From: Rhodohalobacter sp. SW132
GTDB taxonomy: Bacteria; Bacteroidota; Rhodothermia; Balneolales; Balneolaceae
Direction: 5' to 3'
Length of the DNA stretch: 64,000 bases
Assembly (NCBI RefSeq): GCF_003390325.1
Contig: NZ_QUOK01000007.1
Coordinates: 186,001-250,000, forward strand
The notes beneath the pieces were generated by a model. It worked only from the letters and a program-made list of their open reading frames with translations, was not told where the DNA came from and made no database searches. Shown here piece by piece: positions 44,613 to 53,028 of the stretch. Every line of letters begins with the position of its first letter. Position 1 is the first letter of the stretch. The translations under genes and the position numbers were made by a program.

Positions 44613-45520
44613 CTATTCGTTTCGATCTAAAAAGTGGGTATTACCTTCGACCCAGTGAAGAGTATTTGCTTTGGTAATGACCTTCGGCCCAAACCGATTC
44701 TTAATTTCGTCCATTGCTTTTATCCGGTTTACTTTATCTTCATCATTCTGAAAGAATACACTAAGCTGGTTCGTCTTATCAATCTTATGGGTTCCAAGGC
44801 CAATATTCCGGATTTCGATTCCTTCCCTGCTCGCCTTTTGTAAAGCCGGTTTAATTTGATCCATTAATTCCGCAAATAAATAATCATCAATGCTTGTATG
44901 AGCCGGAGTGACAAACCGAAATCCAACTCCTGGTTTCGCAGGATCATTAAACCCAAACATCCCCCAATATGAATTTGCACGGATGCCGTAGGCTCTCATC
45001 CGGTAGCAGACCTGTTGTACAGCAATGGCATATTCACCCTTTATCCGATCCATATCGGAAGAGCCTTCTGAAAAGGTGTGCCCGTAGCTAATGCCCTGCT
45101 TTGGCTTATAGTCCTCAGAGATATCTTCCATCACGCGCCCCTGATCTTTGCCGGTAATGGTCTGATAGAGCATTCTGCCAAAGTTCGCACCGAATAAACG
45201 AATGAAGGTTTTGATATTTCCTCGCTGAGCCACATCTCCAATGGTTTGTAGCCCTCAGCCAGGATATGCTCATATCTTCTCTTGCCGACATCCCAGACTT
45301 CATCCAGATCCAGTGGCCAGATTTCAGTTCGTCCATCATCAGTTGTTAATATCAACGTCCGACCCTTTGGTTTGTCTAAGCTGCTGGAGAGCTTGGCGTA
45401 GGTCTTGGAGCGGGCTATTCCTACAGCACCACTAGGTTTTAAAGTTTCAAAGATCTGCTTTTGAAGCCACACTGCAAATCCTTCAGCTTTACTGATTGGT
45501 ATTGGGAAAAAATCTATGTT
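44613..45520 (-). pseudogene. Frameshifted, 5'-truncated Y-family DNA polymerase
   Basis: Two overlapping minus-strand frames encode consecutive parts of a UmuC/DinB-like polymerase. The first (about 45520 down to 45131) has GFAVWLQKQIFETLKPSGAV, then GIARSKTYAKLSS, the palm-to-thumb part. The second (45233 to 44613) has the little-finger-type region (GISYGHTFSEGSSDMDRIK, YRMRAYGIRANSYWGMF). The N-terminal catalytic palm with its acidic residues is missing and a frameshift lies near 45131-45233. The gene is dead. What stands beyond its 5' break is an outer-membrane-like gene. Confidence 0.7.
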
Positions 45521-45595
45521 ATGAACGTACTGATTCCACGATTTTGTGCCAGAGAAAAATAGGGATACCTCAATAGAGTTTTTTTTAAAAAAAAA

Positions 45596-46447
45596 TCACT
45601 TTGGAATAAGCTGAACGACAAGTCCACATGACTGAGATAGGTTTTCTACAGTTGATGTGCCTCTAGAAGCTCCAATACGAATAATATCATTTAGTTCTAA
45701 CCCAAGTGTCATTTGACTACTAGCGAAAAAACCACCACGAGGTGTCTCAGTATTTAAATTAGCAAAAAAGTCGTTGTGCCCCCAGCCAACTCCTAAGTCA
45801 AATAGAAAAAAAAGCCTAATTGTGTCGTCAGTAGAGTGTTGGACTAACTGGTACTGAGGACCAAATTGAGTGACCACAGCAAATTTATCGGCTGCAGTAT
45901 TCAATGCAGGAAGATCTGCGCCAACAGTAAAAGTGGCCAACAGATCATGGCGCCTGACAAGTTGAGCCACATTTCCTTCCATACTAGTGACAGACCGGTA
46001 AGCAAGAGGAACTGAAACGAAAAGTGCGGCATTCCCACCACCTTGGAAGAACTGGTTTGCGGTTGAAACGGAATCATCCCCTGAGGTAATGAGAGCACCA
46101 AATCCTATTCTGGCATAGCCTAAATAGGAAAAATTTAGATTAGAACTTATAAGTTCGGTGTATAGTGATCTTTGATTCGAAACAATATTTAATGATGAGG
46201 CGCCACCAACTCGTAGTCCCCCGTAATATTTTTCGATTCTATCTTTTGTATTAAGGGCGTGTTTGGCTAAAATACCTCCCCTACACACAAACGTTCCATT
46301 GTTTTCTTCAGCTGCCCTCTTGCATAATGTTAAATCATCCGCATCAGTTTCAATTTCAATGAAACTTTGTGAAAGTGGAACCGAGAATGACTGTGAAAAT
46401 GCTGGCGTATTTATATAAAACCACACTATAATGTGATTTTCTGCCAT
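45596..46447 (-). CDS. Putative outer-membrane beta-barrel protein, probably 5'-truncated
   Basis: The 283-residue frame has many glycine-rich amphipathic strands (LGYARIGFGALITSGDD, FFLFDLGVGWGHNDFF, SSQMTLGLELNDIIRIGASR) and ends VVQLIPK, as in small Bacteroidota outer-membrane proteins. Its N-terminus is odd: MAENHIIVWF is encoded by a HipB-type operator, and the following PAFSQS looks like the cleavage end of a signal peptide whose hydrophobic core is missing. The hip promoter has probably replaced the gene's own 5' end. Family unknown. Confidence 0.45.
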   Translation of the reverse strand: MAENHIIVWFYINTPAFSQSFSVPLSQSFIEIETDADDLTLCKRAAEENNGTFVCRGGILAKHALNTKDRIEKYYGGLRVGGASSLNIVSNQRSLYTELISSNLNFSYLGYARIGFGALITSGDDSVSTANQFFQGGGNAALFVSVPLAYRSVTSMEGNVAQLVRRHDLLATFTVGADLPALNTAADKFAVVTQFGPQYQLVQHSTDDTIRLFFLFDLGVGWGHNDFFANLNTETPRGGFFASSQMTLGLELNDIIRIGASRGTSTVENLSQSCGLVVQLIPK

Positions 46448-46558
46448 CTATTAGAGCTGAGTTACAAAAATTTATCTAATATCACATTATAATGTGAATA
46501 TCGTTATATTCCTCTCTCAATCAGTAAGAATTATATCTAAAATCACATTAAAATGTTG
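46421..46558. promoter_or_regulatory. Three evenly spaced operators of the hip locus
   Basis: The perfect palindrome TCACATTATAATGTGA lies at 46482-46497. A 14/16 match (CCACACTATAATGTGA) lies at 46421-46436 and another (TCACATTAAAATGTTG) at 46543-46558, covering the hipB start codon at 46553. The start-to-start distances are both exactly 61 bp, close to six helical turns. HipB proteins autoregulate through such operators; this arrangement would place dimers on one DNA face. Confidence 0.7.
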
Positions 46559-46765
46559 GTTTCTGAGATTGGTAAACAGATAAAAGAGCGAAGGGACACA
46601 CTGGGGATTACGCAACCCGATCTTGCTGAGATGTCAGGAATCAGTGTGAATACTCTTTACAAAATTGAAACCGGTCAGGCCAACCCAACCTTAAAGGTGT
46701 TAAATAAAATAGCCGATATCCTGGGAATGGAGTTAACCCTGACCGTTAAGAAGCCTGAGCTGTAA
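46553..46765 (+). CDS. hipB: HipB-like XRE-family antitoxin
   Basis: This 70-residue HTH protein is essentially one XRE domain: LGITQPDLAEMSGISVNTLY, then KIETGQANPTLKVLNKIADI and LGMELTLTVKK. Length and ending match HipB. The start codon lies inside the third operator, so binding would block its own translation start and promoter. It begins a tight three-gene operon with hipS- and hipT-like genes (2 bp gaps). Confidence 0.87.
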   Translation: MLVSEIGKQIKERRDTLGITQPDLAEMSGISVNTLYKIETGQANPTLKVLNKIADILGMELTLTVKKPEL

Positions 46766-46767
46766 GT

Positions 46768-47094
46768 ATGAAGTCAGCCAATGTTTATAGAAATGGTGAA
46801 CGTGTTGGAGTTCTTATCCGGCATGAAAGAAATTCGTATGAGTTCGAATACGATGATCAATGGTTCAACAATCCGGAGAAACCGGCTGTCAGTTTAACCA
46901 TGCCCAAAAGCAAGAAAACCTATAAGGCCGATCATCTGTTCCCTTTTTTCTATAATCTTTTATCGGAAGGGGTGAACCGGAAACTTCAGTCGAGGCAATT
47001 GAAAATTGATGAGAAGAATTACTTTGATTTACTCTTGGAAACGGCTCAAACAGATACTATAGGCGCAATCACATTGAAATCAAAGAATAAATAG
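46768..47094 (+). CDS. hipS: HipS-like protein (free HipA N-terminal domain)
   Basis: This 108-residue protein corresponds to the N-subdomain-1 of HipA: VYRNGERVGVLIRHE, YDDQWFNNPEKPAVSLTMP and HLFPFFYNLLSEGVNRK are signature patterns of that domain. In the HipBST systems this domain is a separate protein that neutralises the kinase. It is 2 bp after hipB and 2 bp before the kinase gene. Calling it HipS follows from gene order and size; function is inferred. Confidence 0.8.
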   Translation: MKSANVYRNGERVGVLIRHERNSYEFEYDDQWFNNPEKPAVSLTMPKSKKTYKADHLFPFFYNLLSEGVNRKLQSRQLKIDEKNYFDLLLETAQTDTIGAITLKSKNK

Positions 47095-47096
47095 AG

Positions 47097-48119
47097 TTGA
47101 GTTTACCCAATATTAAATATTGCCCCGGAACTCTGGCAGAAGGATTTGATACATTCAGCCCCACCTGTTTAAAACGGGTGTTTAACGGCAAGAAAGTCAG
47201 TCACATTCTTCCTTATGATCCGCCGGATATGAGTGAAGAGGATGCCGAAAAGTTTCAGCAGAACCGAAAGCGGCTTTCTATCTCCGGTGTACAGGAGAAG
47301 GTGTCTTTATTGCTTGAAAAAAACACGCTTCGTCTAACGGAAGAGGGTGAGCAGGGAACCTACATTCTGAAACCCATTCCAAGAGATTTGCGGAAAGTGG
47401 ACCAGGTACCTGCCAATGAACATCTGACGATGCAGATAGCCAGGCAGGTATTTGATATTCACACCGCAGAAAATGCCCTGATCTTTTTTAAGAACGGCGA
47501 TCCCGCCTACATTACAAAACGGTTTGATGTGGCCGAGGATGGAAAAAAGATTGGTAAAGAAGATTTTGCTACTCTTGCAGGGAAAACAGCTGAGACGGCC
47601 GGGCCGAATTTCAAATATGAATACAGCTACGAGGAGATGGCAGAGCTCGTTCAGAAATACATCCCGGCAGCCATGGTGGAACTGGAAAAGCTTTTTTCCC
47701 TGATTCTGTTTAACTACCTGATCTGCAACGGGGATGCTCATCTGAAAAACTATGGGGTGATTGAAACGAAACAGGGAGATTATATACTGAGCCCTGCATA
47801 CGATTTGATCAATACCAGCCTGCACGTAGATGACACTGCGATGGCGTTGGATGAAGGTCTTTTTAAGGACGACTTCACCACAGAAAGTTTTGAAGCCAAT
47901 GCGTTCTATGCATACGATGACTTCTATGAGTTCGGCTTGAAAATCGGATTGGTAGAATCTCGAATGGTAAAGATTCTGAATCATTTCAGGTCACACCAAG
48001 AAAATGTTCAATCATTAACAAAGCGCAGTTTTCTTAATGAGGAAATGAAGAGAGCCTACATGGATTCATACCTGAATAAACTGAAGGCGCTAAATTACTC
48101 GATGGAAGGGAGGGTTTGA
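47097..48119 (+). CDS. hipT: HipT-like serine kinase toxin (HipA kinase core)
   Basis: This 340-residue kinase lacks the HipA N-subdomain, which is the gene before it. It starts at TTG. The P-loop-like SISGVQEKV is at residues 61-69, with Ser61 and Ser63 in the same SIS arrangement as the two phosphoserines of HipT. Catalytic NYLICNGDAHLKNYGVI is near 218 and the metal-binding LSPAYDLINT near 236. HipA/HipT kinases phosphorylate aminoacyl-tRNA synthetases (GltX for HipA, TrpS for HipT) and halt translation. Its exact target is not visible from sequence. Confidence 0.87.
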   Translation: MSLPNIKYCPGTLAEGFDTFSPTCLKRVFNGKKVSHILPYDPPDMSEEDAEKFQQNRKRLSISGVQEKVSLLLEKNTLRLTEEGEQGTYILKPIPRDLRKVDQVPANEHLTMQIARQVFDIHTAENALIFFKNGDPAYITKRFDVAEDGKKIGKEDFATLAGKTAETAGPNFKYEYSYEEMAELVQKYIPAAMVELEKLFSLILFNYLICNGDAHLKNYGVIETKQGDYILSPAYDLINTSLHVDDTAMALDEGLFKDDFTTESFEANAFYAYDDFYEFGLKIGLVESRMVKILNHFRSHQENVQSLTKRSFLNEEMKRAYMDSYLNKLKALNYSMEGRV

Positions 48120-48170
48120 GTGGGGTGTGAATATCTCACTCAAAAGCATTAGATAATTCAAACAGATCGA

Positions 48171-48192
48171 GAGTGACACTATGCTGTCACTC
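48171..48192. other. Perfect hairpin between hipT and the ATPase gene
   Basis: GAGTGACA at 48171-48178 pairs with TGTCACTC at 48185-48192 around a 6-nt loop. No T-run follows, so it is either a processing or operator site rather than a terminator. Confidence 0.35.
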
Positions 48193-48243
48193 AACGCCAA
48201 TAAGTTCGATCAAAGTTCAAATAAACGGTGATCGGACGGTACA

Positions 48244-49326
48244 ATGAATAGATTAATAGCAGGACAACCCCTGGATTCCAGCAGAATGGAGCAGATGCAT
48301 GTGGCATCCAACTGGATCAGGTTTGGATTAAATTTTCACATTTATAAACGAGGGGCAATTCCAAGTTCATTTGAAGTTTTCTATACAGAAGGGGAAAAAT
48401 GGGAGCTATTGAAGCAGGAACTTGAACAAGAAAACGAATGGGATCCGAATGATAGAGTTGAAATTGTGGAAGCCAATAATCTAACAATGGATCTATGCCA
48501 TTACCTGCTACATGTAAAATCGGGTATTACGATTTATAATACTGACATTAAAAATTCAGTGGAAATCTTTTTTGACAGTGGCTCGGATCAGGAAGTAGTG
48601 AAAAACCTCAAGGAAAAACTTATAGCGATCCGTAAAAAGAAGTCCAGGTTCAGAATTGGATACCTGATGCAGATAGGGATGTCGCTCGATGTTAAGTTCC
48701 AGGAATTCAAACCCTATGACGAAGATTTGACCCGTTTTATGGGAGATGAGTTGATGTCGTTTCGTGATGCGATGCTCTCAAATTTGAAGCAGGATGACAA
48801 GAGCGGACTCTACCTATTGCATGGAAAACCGGGGACCGGTAAAACGTCCTTTATCAAGTCCATTTTAAGCAAGATTAATAAGGAGGTCATTTACATTTCG
48901 CCGGCTCAGACCGATAATCTTACCTCCCCGCAACTGATCGGCTTGCTGATGGACCATCCCAACTCTATTCTCATCATTGAAGATGCTGAAACGGTGCTGA
49001 TGAAACGTCAAGGCGATAATTCCAACGCCGTATCCAATCTGCTGAACCTGACCGACGGATTTCCGGCCGATTTTATGAATCTGAACATTATCTGCACCTT
49101 TAATACCCGGATTAACGACATCGATCCGGCACTGCTCAGGAAGGGGAGGCTGAGAGGGATTCATGAATTTAAGAAGCTACCACCAGAGAGTGCACGCGAT
49201 CTGGCCGACTTCCTTGAGGTAGATATTGAGATCGACTCACCGCTAAGCATCGCTGAAATCTGTAATGCGGATGTGACTTTGGATACGATGACGGAAGCAG
49301 AAGTTGGTTTTGTGAATAACGATTAA
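48244..49326 (+). CDS. AAA-family ATPase
   Basis: This 360-residue protein has an N-terminal region of about 160 residues that I do not recognise (FGLNFHIYKRGAIPSSFEVF, VEIFFDSGSDQEVV). A single AAA module follows, with Walker A HGKPGTGKTSFIKS near 193, Walker B SILIIEDAETVL near 242, sensor-1-like CTFNTRINDIDPALL and arginine-finger-like RKGRLRG near 297. The ATPase most resembles the Bcs1/FtsH-like AAA class. It begins 124 bp after hipT on the same strand. A role in defence or protein remodelling is possible but unproven. Confidence 0.8.
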   Translation: MNRLIAGQPLDSSRMEQMHVASNWIRFGLNFHIYKRGAIPSSFEVFYTEGEKWELLKQELEQENEWDPNDRVEIVEANNLTMDLCHYLLHVKSGITIYNTDIKNSVEIFFDSGSDQEVVKNLKEKLIAIRKKKSRFRIGYLMQIGMSLDVKFQEFKPYDEDLTRFMGDELMSFRDAMLSNLKQDDKSGLYLLHGKPGTGKTSFIKSILSKINKEVIYISPAQTDNLTSPQLIGLLMDHPNSILIIEDAETVLMKRQGDNSNAVSNLLNLTDGFPADFMNLNIICTFNTRINDIDPALLRKGRLRGIHEFKKLPPESARDLADFLEVDIEIDSPLSIAEICNADVTLDTMTEAEVGFVNND

Positions 49327-49628
49327 CATCATTGAATAGAGAATCGAACAGAGAATTTTTTAGATCAGATTTCAATCGGCAGTTCAGGAATCATGAGTTC
49401 GTAGCTAATCCAGTACACAATTATTATAAATCAAAAATGCCTCTCAAATATTTAATGATCAATACCTACACCTCTGGAGTAGGCATCAAGGTAAAACTCA
49501 GCTGAGTAGTTGTAGATAGTAGTACGGATTTTTCACAGAAAACCTCTTTATCAATTGCCAACTCCGTCGATAAGCGCCATGTACCAATACTTTAGGATTA
49601 ATCATCATACAGTAAAAAAACAAGTATA
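49327..49628. other. Intergenic region, no gene seen
   Basis: About 300 bases between the ATPase gene and the T9SS protein gene. No supported coding sequence or strong structure. Confidence 0.3.
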
Positions 49629-51830
49629 ATGAAGCATACGCTATTCTCAATTTTAATATTTCTATTTTCAACAACTCAACTAATTGCACAATTTGCTGGG
49701 GGAACAGGTACTGAAGCAGCCCCCTACCAGATAGAAACTGTTGAACAGCTCCAAGAGATCGCGAACCATCTTGATAAACACTTTATTCAAATTGTTGATA
49801 TTGATGCTGGTGTTACCCAAACCTGGAATGAAGGGAAAGGCTTCTTGCCAATTGGCGACGACTTAATTCCTTTTTCAGGGAGTTATAATGGTAGAGATCA
49901 TCAAATTGTAAATTTACATATTGACAACGAAGATAATCGAATAGGATTATTTGGTTCTTTGGAAGATGGAGTTGTCGAAAACATTAATTTGATAGACGTA
50001 GATATAACTGGTGGTTCTTACACTGGTTCTTTAGTTGGATGGAATGAGAATGGTATTATTAAAAATTCAATGACATCAGGGACAATTAGGGGCAGTGTTG
50101 GAGTTGGCGGATTAGTTGGGCATAATTTTTTTGGTGGCGAAATTATTTCGACTCAATCAAATGTCGTTGTTTATGGCTATGATAACGTTGGCGGATTAGT
50201 TGGTAATAACTGGGCAAATCTATTTAATTCATATTCAAATGGAGAAGTACATATTGAAAACCAGTTGGGTAGTGGATCTGCGGGTGGTTTGGTTGGTAAT
50301 AATACGGTTTTAATTCATTCGTCGTTTTCCGGTTCAACGGTTGATGGACAAGAGGGAGTAGGCGGACTTTCAGGGAAAAATAGTGGGTCAATCAAACAAT
50401 CATATTCTACAGGGCTTGTAAATGGGGTGCAGGATGTTGGTGGTTATGTAGGCTCTAACGGAGGTGATATAGAATCCAGCTATTGGAATTCTGAAAATAC
50501 TGGACAATCCGTAGGAGTTGGCAGAGGATACAAAGATGGAGTAACTGGCTTAACAACTGAGCAAATGACAGGAAAATCAGCTGAACAAAATATGCCCGAT
50601 TTAACGTTTGGTGGCACTTGGGGATCTATTCCGGAAGATTACCCAAAACTTCTTTGGTCGATTCCATATTTCAGTATTGTTAATTCTTCTTCAAACGCAC
50701 CAATTACAGAAGGACAGCTTTTTGAGATAGATATACAGGTAAAAAATATCGGTGGTGTCACTGATAGCCAAGCTGTTTCTTTAATTGATGAAGGGGGAGA
50801 AACTCTGGATATCTTTGAAAACCTAAGCTTGGAGTCGGAGCAGATAAAAACTATCTCACTTCAATGGCAAACCAATGAAGGCGACGAGGGGCAATATTCG
50901 TTTTCAATTGTATCAGATTATGATCAACAAGCCATTGACTTTGTTGTAAGTATTCTACCAGCTACTGTGGAATTGATCGCGCCTGAAGACAAACAATCAG
51001 AGGTAACTATTGTTCCAACTTTTGAATGGGCAGAGGCTGAAAGAGCAATTAGATATCAGATACAAATTTCTAGTGATTCTGAATTCGGGACAATTTTACA
51101 TGAAAGAACTAACTTAGATGATTTGGTGTATGATGTTTCTGATTCATTGAAATATATGACAACGTATTATTGGCGAGTCAGGGGAAGCCATGATTCCGGT
51201 TCAGGCGATTGGAGTAATGTGAGGTCTTTTACAACAACAAACATAGAAACACCTGAAGTTGTAAACTTAGAAATACCGATAGACCAAGCAACTAATGTTT
51301 CTGTTGAACCAAAGCTCATTTGGAATGATTCTAATAGAGCTGAAACTTACCATCTACAACTTACTTCACACGTCAATTTTGAAGAACTCTTGATCGACGT
51401 GGAATCCATTAATAATACAGATTATAAGGTATCCGATGAACTCGTGTACGGAACGACTTATACATGGAGGGTTAGAGCGAAAAATGAAAGTGGTTATAGT
51501 GATTGGTCAGAATCTATCAGCTTCACAACAAGTTTAGCAACTTCTACTGACTCTGATTTTATTCCAATCTCGTATGTGCTAAAACAAAACTATCCAAACC
51601 CATTCAATCCAACCACTCAAATTCAGTATTCACTGCCTGAACAAACTCACGTGGCAGTTAATATATACAATACGTTGGGCCAACGGGTAGCATCTTTGGT
51701 GGATCAAGTTAAAAATCCCGGAATACATGAAGTCAGTTTTGATGCGTCTGGTCTTTCAAGTGGTGTTTATTTATATAGAATTCAAACCCCATCACATAGC
51801 GAGACAAGACGAATGATGCTCGTTAAATAG
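49629..51830 (+). CDS. Secreted GLUG / Fn3-like protein with T9SS sorting domain, short paralogue
   Basis: This 733-residue protein has a signal peptide (LFSILIFLFSTTQLIAQ) and the same lead as the larger paralogue (FAGGTGTEAAPYQIETVEQL). GLUG repeats (GGLVGNNWANLFNSYSNGEV, about 110-290) follow. Next are a CARDB-like adhesion domain (about 350-440, FEIDIQVKNIGGVTDSQ), two Fn3-like modules (TYYWRVRGSHDSGSGDWS) and a T9SS tail (KQNYPNPFNPTTQIQYSLP ... GVYLYRIQT ... RRMMLVK). Compared with the protein at 32379-35711 it has fewer Fn3-like units. Surface attachment is expected. Confidence 0.88.
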   Translation: MKHTLFSILIFLFSTTQLIAQFAGGTGTEAAPYQIETVEQLQEIANHLDKHFIQIVDIDAGVTQTWNEGKGFLPIGDDLIPFSGSYNGRDHQIVNLHIDNEDNRIGLFGSLEDGVVENINLIDVDITGGSYTGSLVGWNENGIIKNSMTSGTIRGSVGVGGLVGHNFFGGEIISTQSNVVVYGYDNVGGLVGNNWANLFNSYSNGEVHIENQLGSGSAGGLVGNNTVLIHSSFSGSTVDGQEGVGGLSGKNSGSIKQSYSTGLVNGVQDVGGYVGSNGGDIESSYWNSENTGQSVGVGRGYKDGVTGLTTEQMTGKSAEQNMPDLTFGGTWGSIPEDYPKLLWSIPYFSIVNSSSNAPITEGQLFEIDIQVKNIGGVTDSQAVSLIDEGGETLDIFENLSLESEQIKTISLQWQTNEGDEGQYSFSIVSDYDQQAIDFVVSILPATVELIAPEDKQSEVTIVPTFEWAEAERAIRYQIQISSDSEFGTILHERTNLDDLVYDVSDSLKYMTTYYWRVRGSHDSGSGDWSNVRSFTTTNIETPEVVNLEIPIDQATNVSVEPKLIWNDSNRAETYHLQLTSHVNFEELLIDVESINNTDYKVSDELVYGTTYTWRVRAKNESGYSDWSESISFTTSLATSTDSDFIPISYVLKQNYPNPFNPTTQIQYSLPEQTHVAVNIYNTLGQRVASLVDQVKNPGIHEVSFDASGLSSGVYLYRIQTPSHSETRRMMLVK

Positions 51831-51880
51831 AATCGCAATATGCAATATGCATTTAATCAGGAATGTTAAGGCGCTATTTT

Positions 51881-51911
51881 AAAAAGCCTGCTCACTGAGC
51901 AGGTTTTTTAA
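51881..51911 (+). terminator. Intrinsic terminator after the T9SS protein gene
   Basis: CCTGCTCA and TGAGCAGG (51887-51903) form an 8-bp GC-rich stem with a 1-nt loop, flanked by AAAAAG and TTTTTTAATT. It closes the upstream gene and separates it from the defence island. Confidence 0.85.
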
Positions 51912-52078
51912 TTAACGTGCCTTTTGGGAATAATGAGTAAACATGAATTTGCATGCAATGTTTTAAAGCTTATCCATGATAAATGTGATATAGAATCGGC
52001 AGCCTGATTAAGTTTCTTCCTGAAATTATACTATTTTCTGCCATCATTTAGCCGATAATATATTCAAAAAGATCCAGT

Positions 52079-53020
52079 ATGAAGCTTTTCAGGATTAAGG
52101 AGGGCACTCTAAAAAAAATTCAGCAAGACCCGTTCAAGCTCGAAAAAGATATTCAGGAGCTGGTAGAGCAGAATACAGAAACCTTGTTTAGTCTCGAATT
52201 TGTGAAATCTGAGTTTAGTGTTGACAGCTTTCGCCTGGATACTCTCTGTTTTGATCCGGAAACGAAGTCTTTTACGATAGTTGAATACAAAAAAGATAAA
52301 AACTTCTCCGTTATTGATCAGGGATACACTTATCTCTCGTTGCTGCTCAATAATAAAGCTGAGTTTATTCTTGAATATAATGAGACAACCGGTCAGACTT
52401 TAAAACGAGGGGATGTAGATTGGTCTCAGTCACGGGTGATCTTTATATCTCCGCGGTTTACAAACTATCAGAAGCATTCCGTAAATTTTAAAGATGTTCC
52501 GTTTGAACTATGGGAGATTCACAAGTACCAAAATGGCACGATCGGCCTTACAAAGCATGAGTCTGATTCCGATGTGCGAATTGACAGCACATCTTCAGAC
52601 AAATCGGACTCCGTGATGAAGTCTGTGTCCAAAGAAGTGAAGGTGTATGATGAAGAGTATCACCTGTCAAAAAATAAAAACCGTCCCCCTGAAATCGAAG
52701 AGCTTTACTTCAAGATAAGAGATCGAATATTAGATCTGGGTGATGATATTGAGACCAAATACCTTGCTCAAACAATTCAGTTTAAACTGGAAAAATCTTT
52801 TGTTGATCTGATTATCTACAATTCCGGTGTGATCGCCATAATCAATTTGAAAAAAGGTGAGCTGGATGATCCCCGCAACGAAACCAAAGATTTGAGCGAA
52901 AAAGGCCATTGGGGAAATGGAGATTATAAATTTAAATTTACACCGGGTGACGAGTTAGAGTATGGTATATATCTAATTAAGCAAGCGTATGAGAGCAAAT
53001 CCAAAAGTGAATTGGGGTAG
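52079..53020 (+). CDS. DUF5655 protein with NucS-like nuclease domain
   Basis: This 313-residue protein has an N-terminal PD-(D/E)XK-type domain: LVEQNTETLF, then RLDTLCFD and IVEYKKDKNF, where Asp, Glu and Lys can form the metal site. The C-terminal 110 residues (PPEIEELYFKIRDRILDLG, KSFVDLIIYNSGVIAIINL) match DUF5655, often attached to such nuclease domains. It opens a run in which the next gene starts 8 bp later and hsdM follows after another 3 bp, so it belongs to the restriction operon. Confidence 0.82.
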   Translation: MKLFRIKEGTLKKIQQDPFKLEKDIQELVEQNTETLFSLEFVKSEFSVDSFRLDTLCFDPETKSFTIVEYKKDKNFSVIDQGYTYLSLLLNNKAEFILEYNETTGQTLKRGDVDWSQSRVIFISPRFTNYQKHSVNFKDVPFELWEIHKYQNGTIGLTKHESDSDVRIDSTSSDKSDSVMKSVSKEVKVYDEEYHLSKNKNRPPEIEELYFKIRDRILDLGDDIETKYLAQTIQFKLEKSFVDLIIYNSGVIAIINLKKGELDDPRNETKDLSEKGHWGNGDYKFKFTPGDELEYGIYLIKQAYESKSKSELG

Positions 53021-53028
53021 ATTTATCG

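Noticed and set aside
46421-46558. Palindromes considered as CRP/FNR sites
   Set aside because: The core TCACATTATAATGTGA resembles a CRP half-site (TGTGA), but the three even copies ending on the hipB start codon fit HipB autoregulation better.
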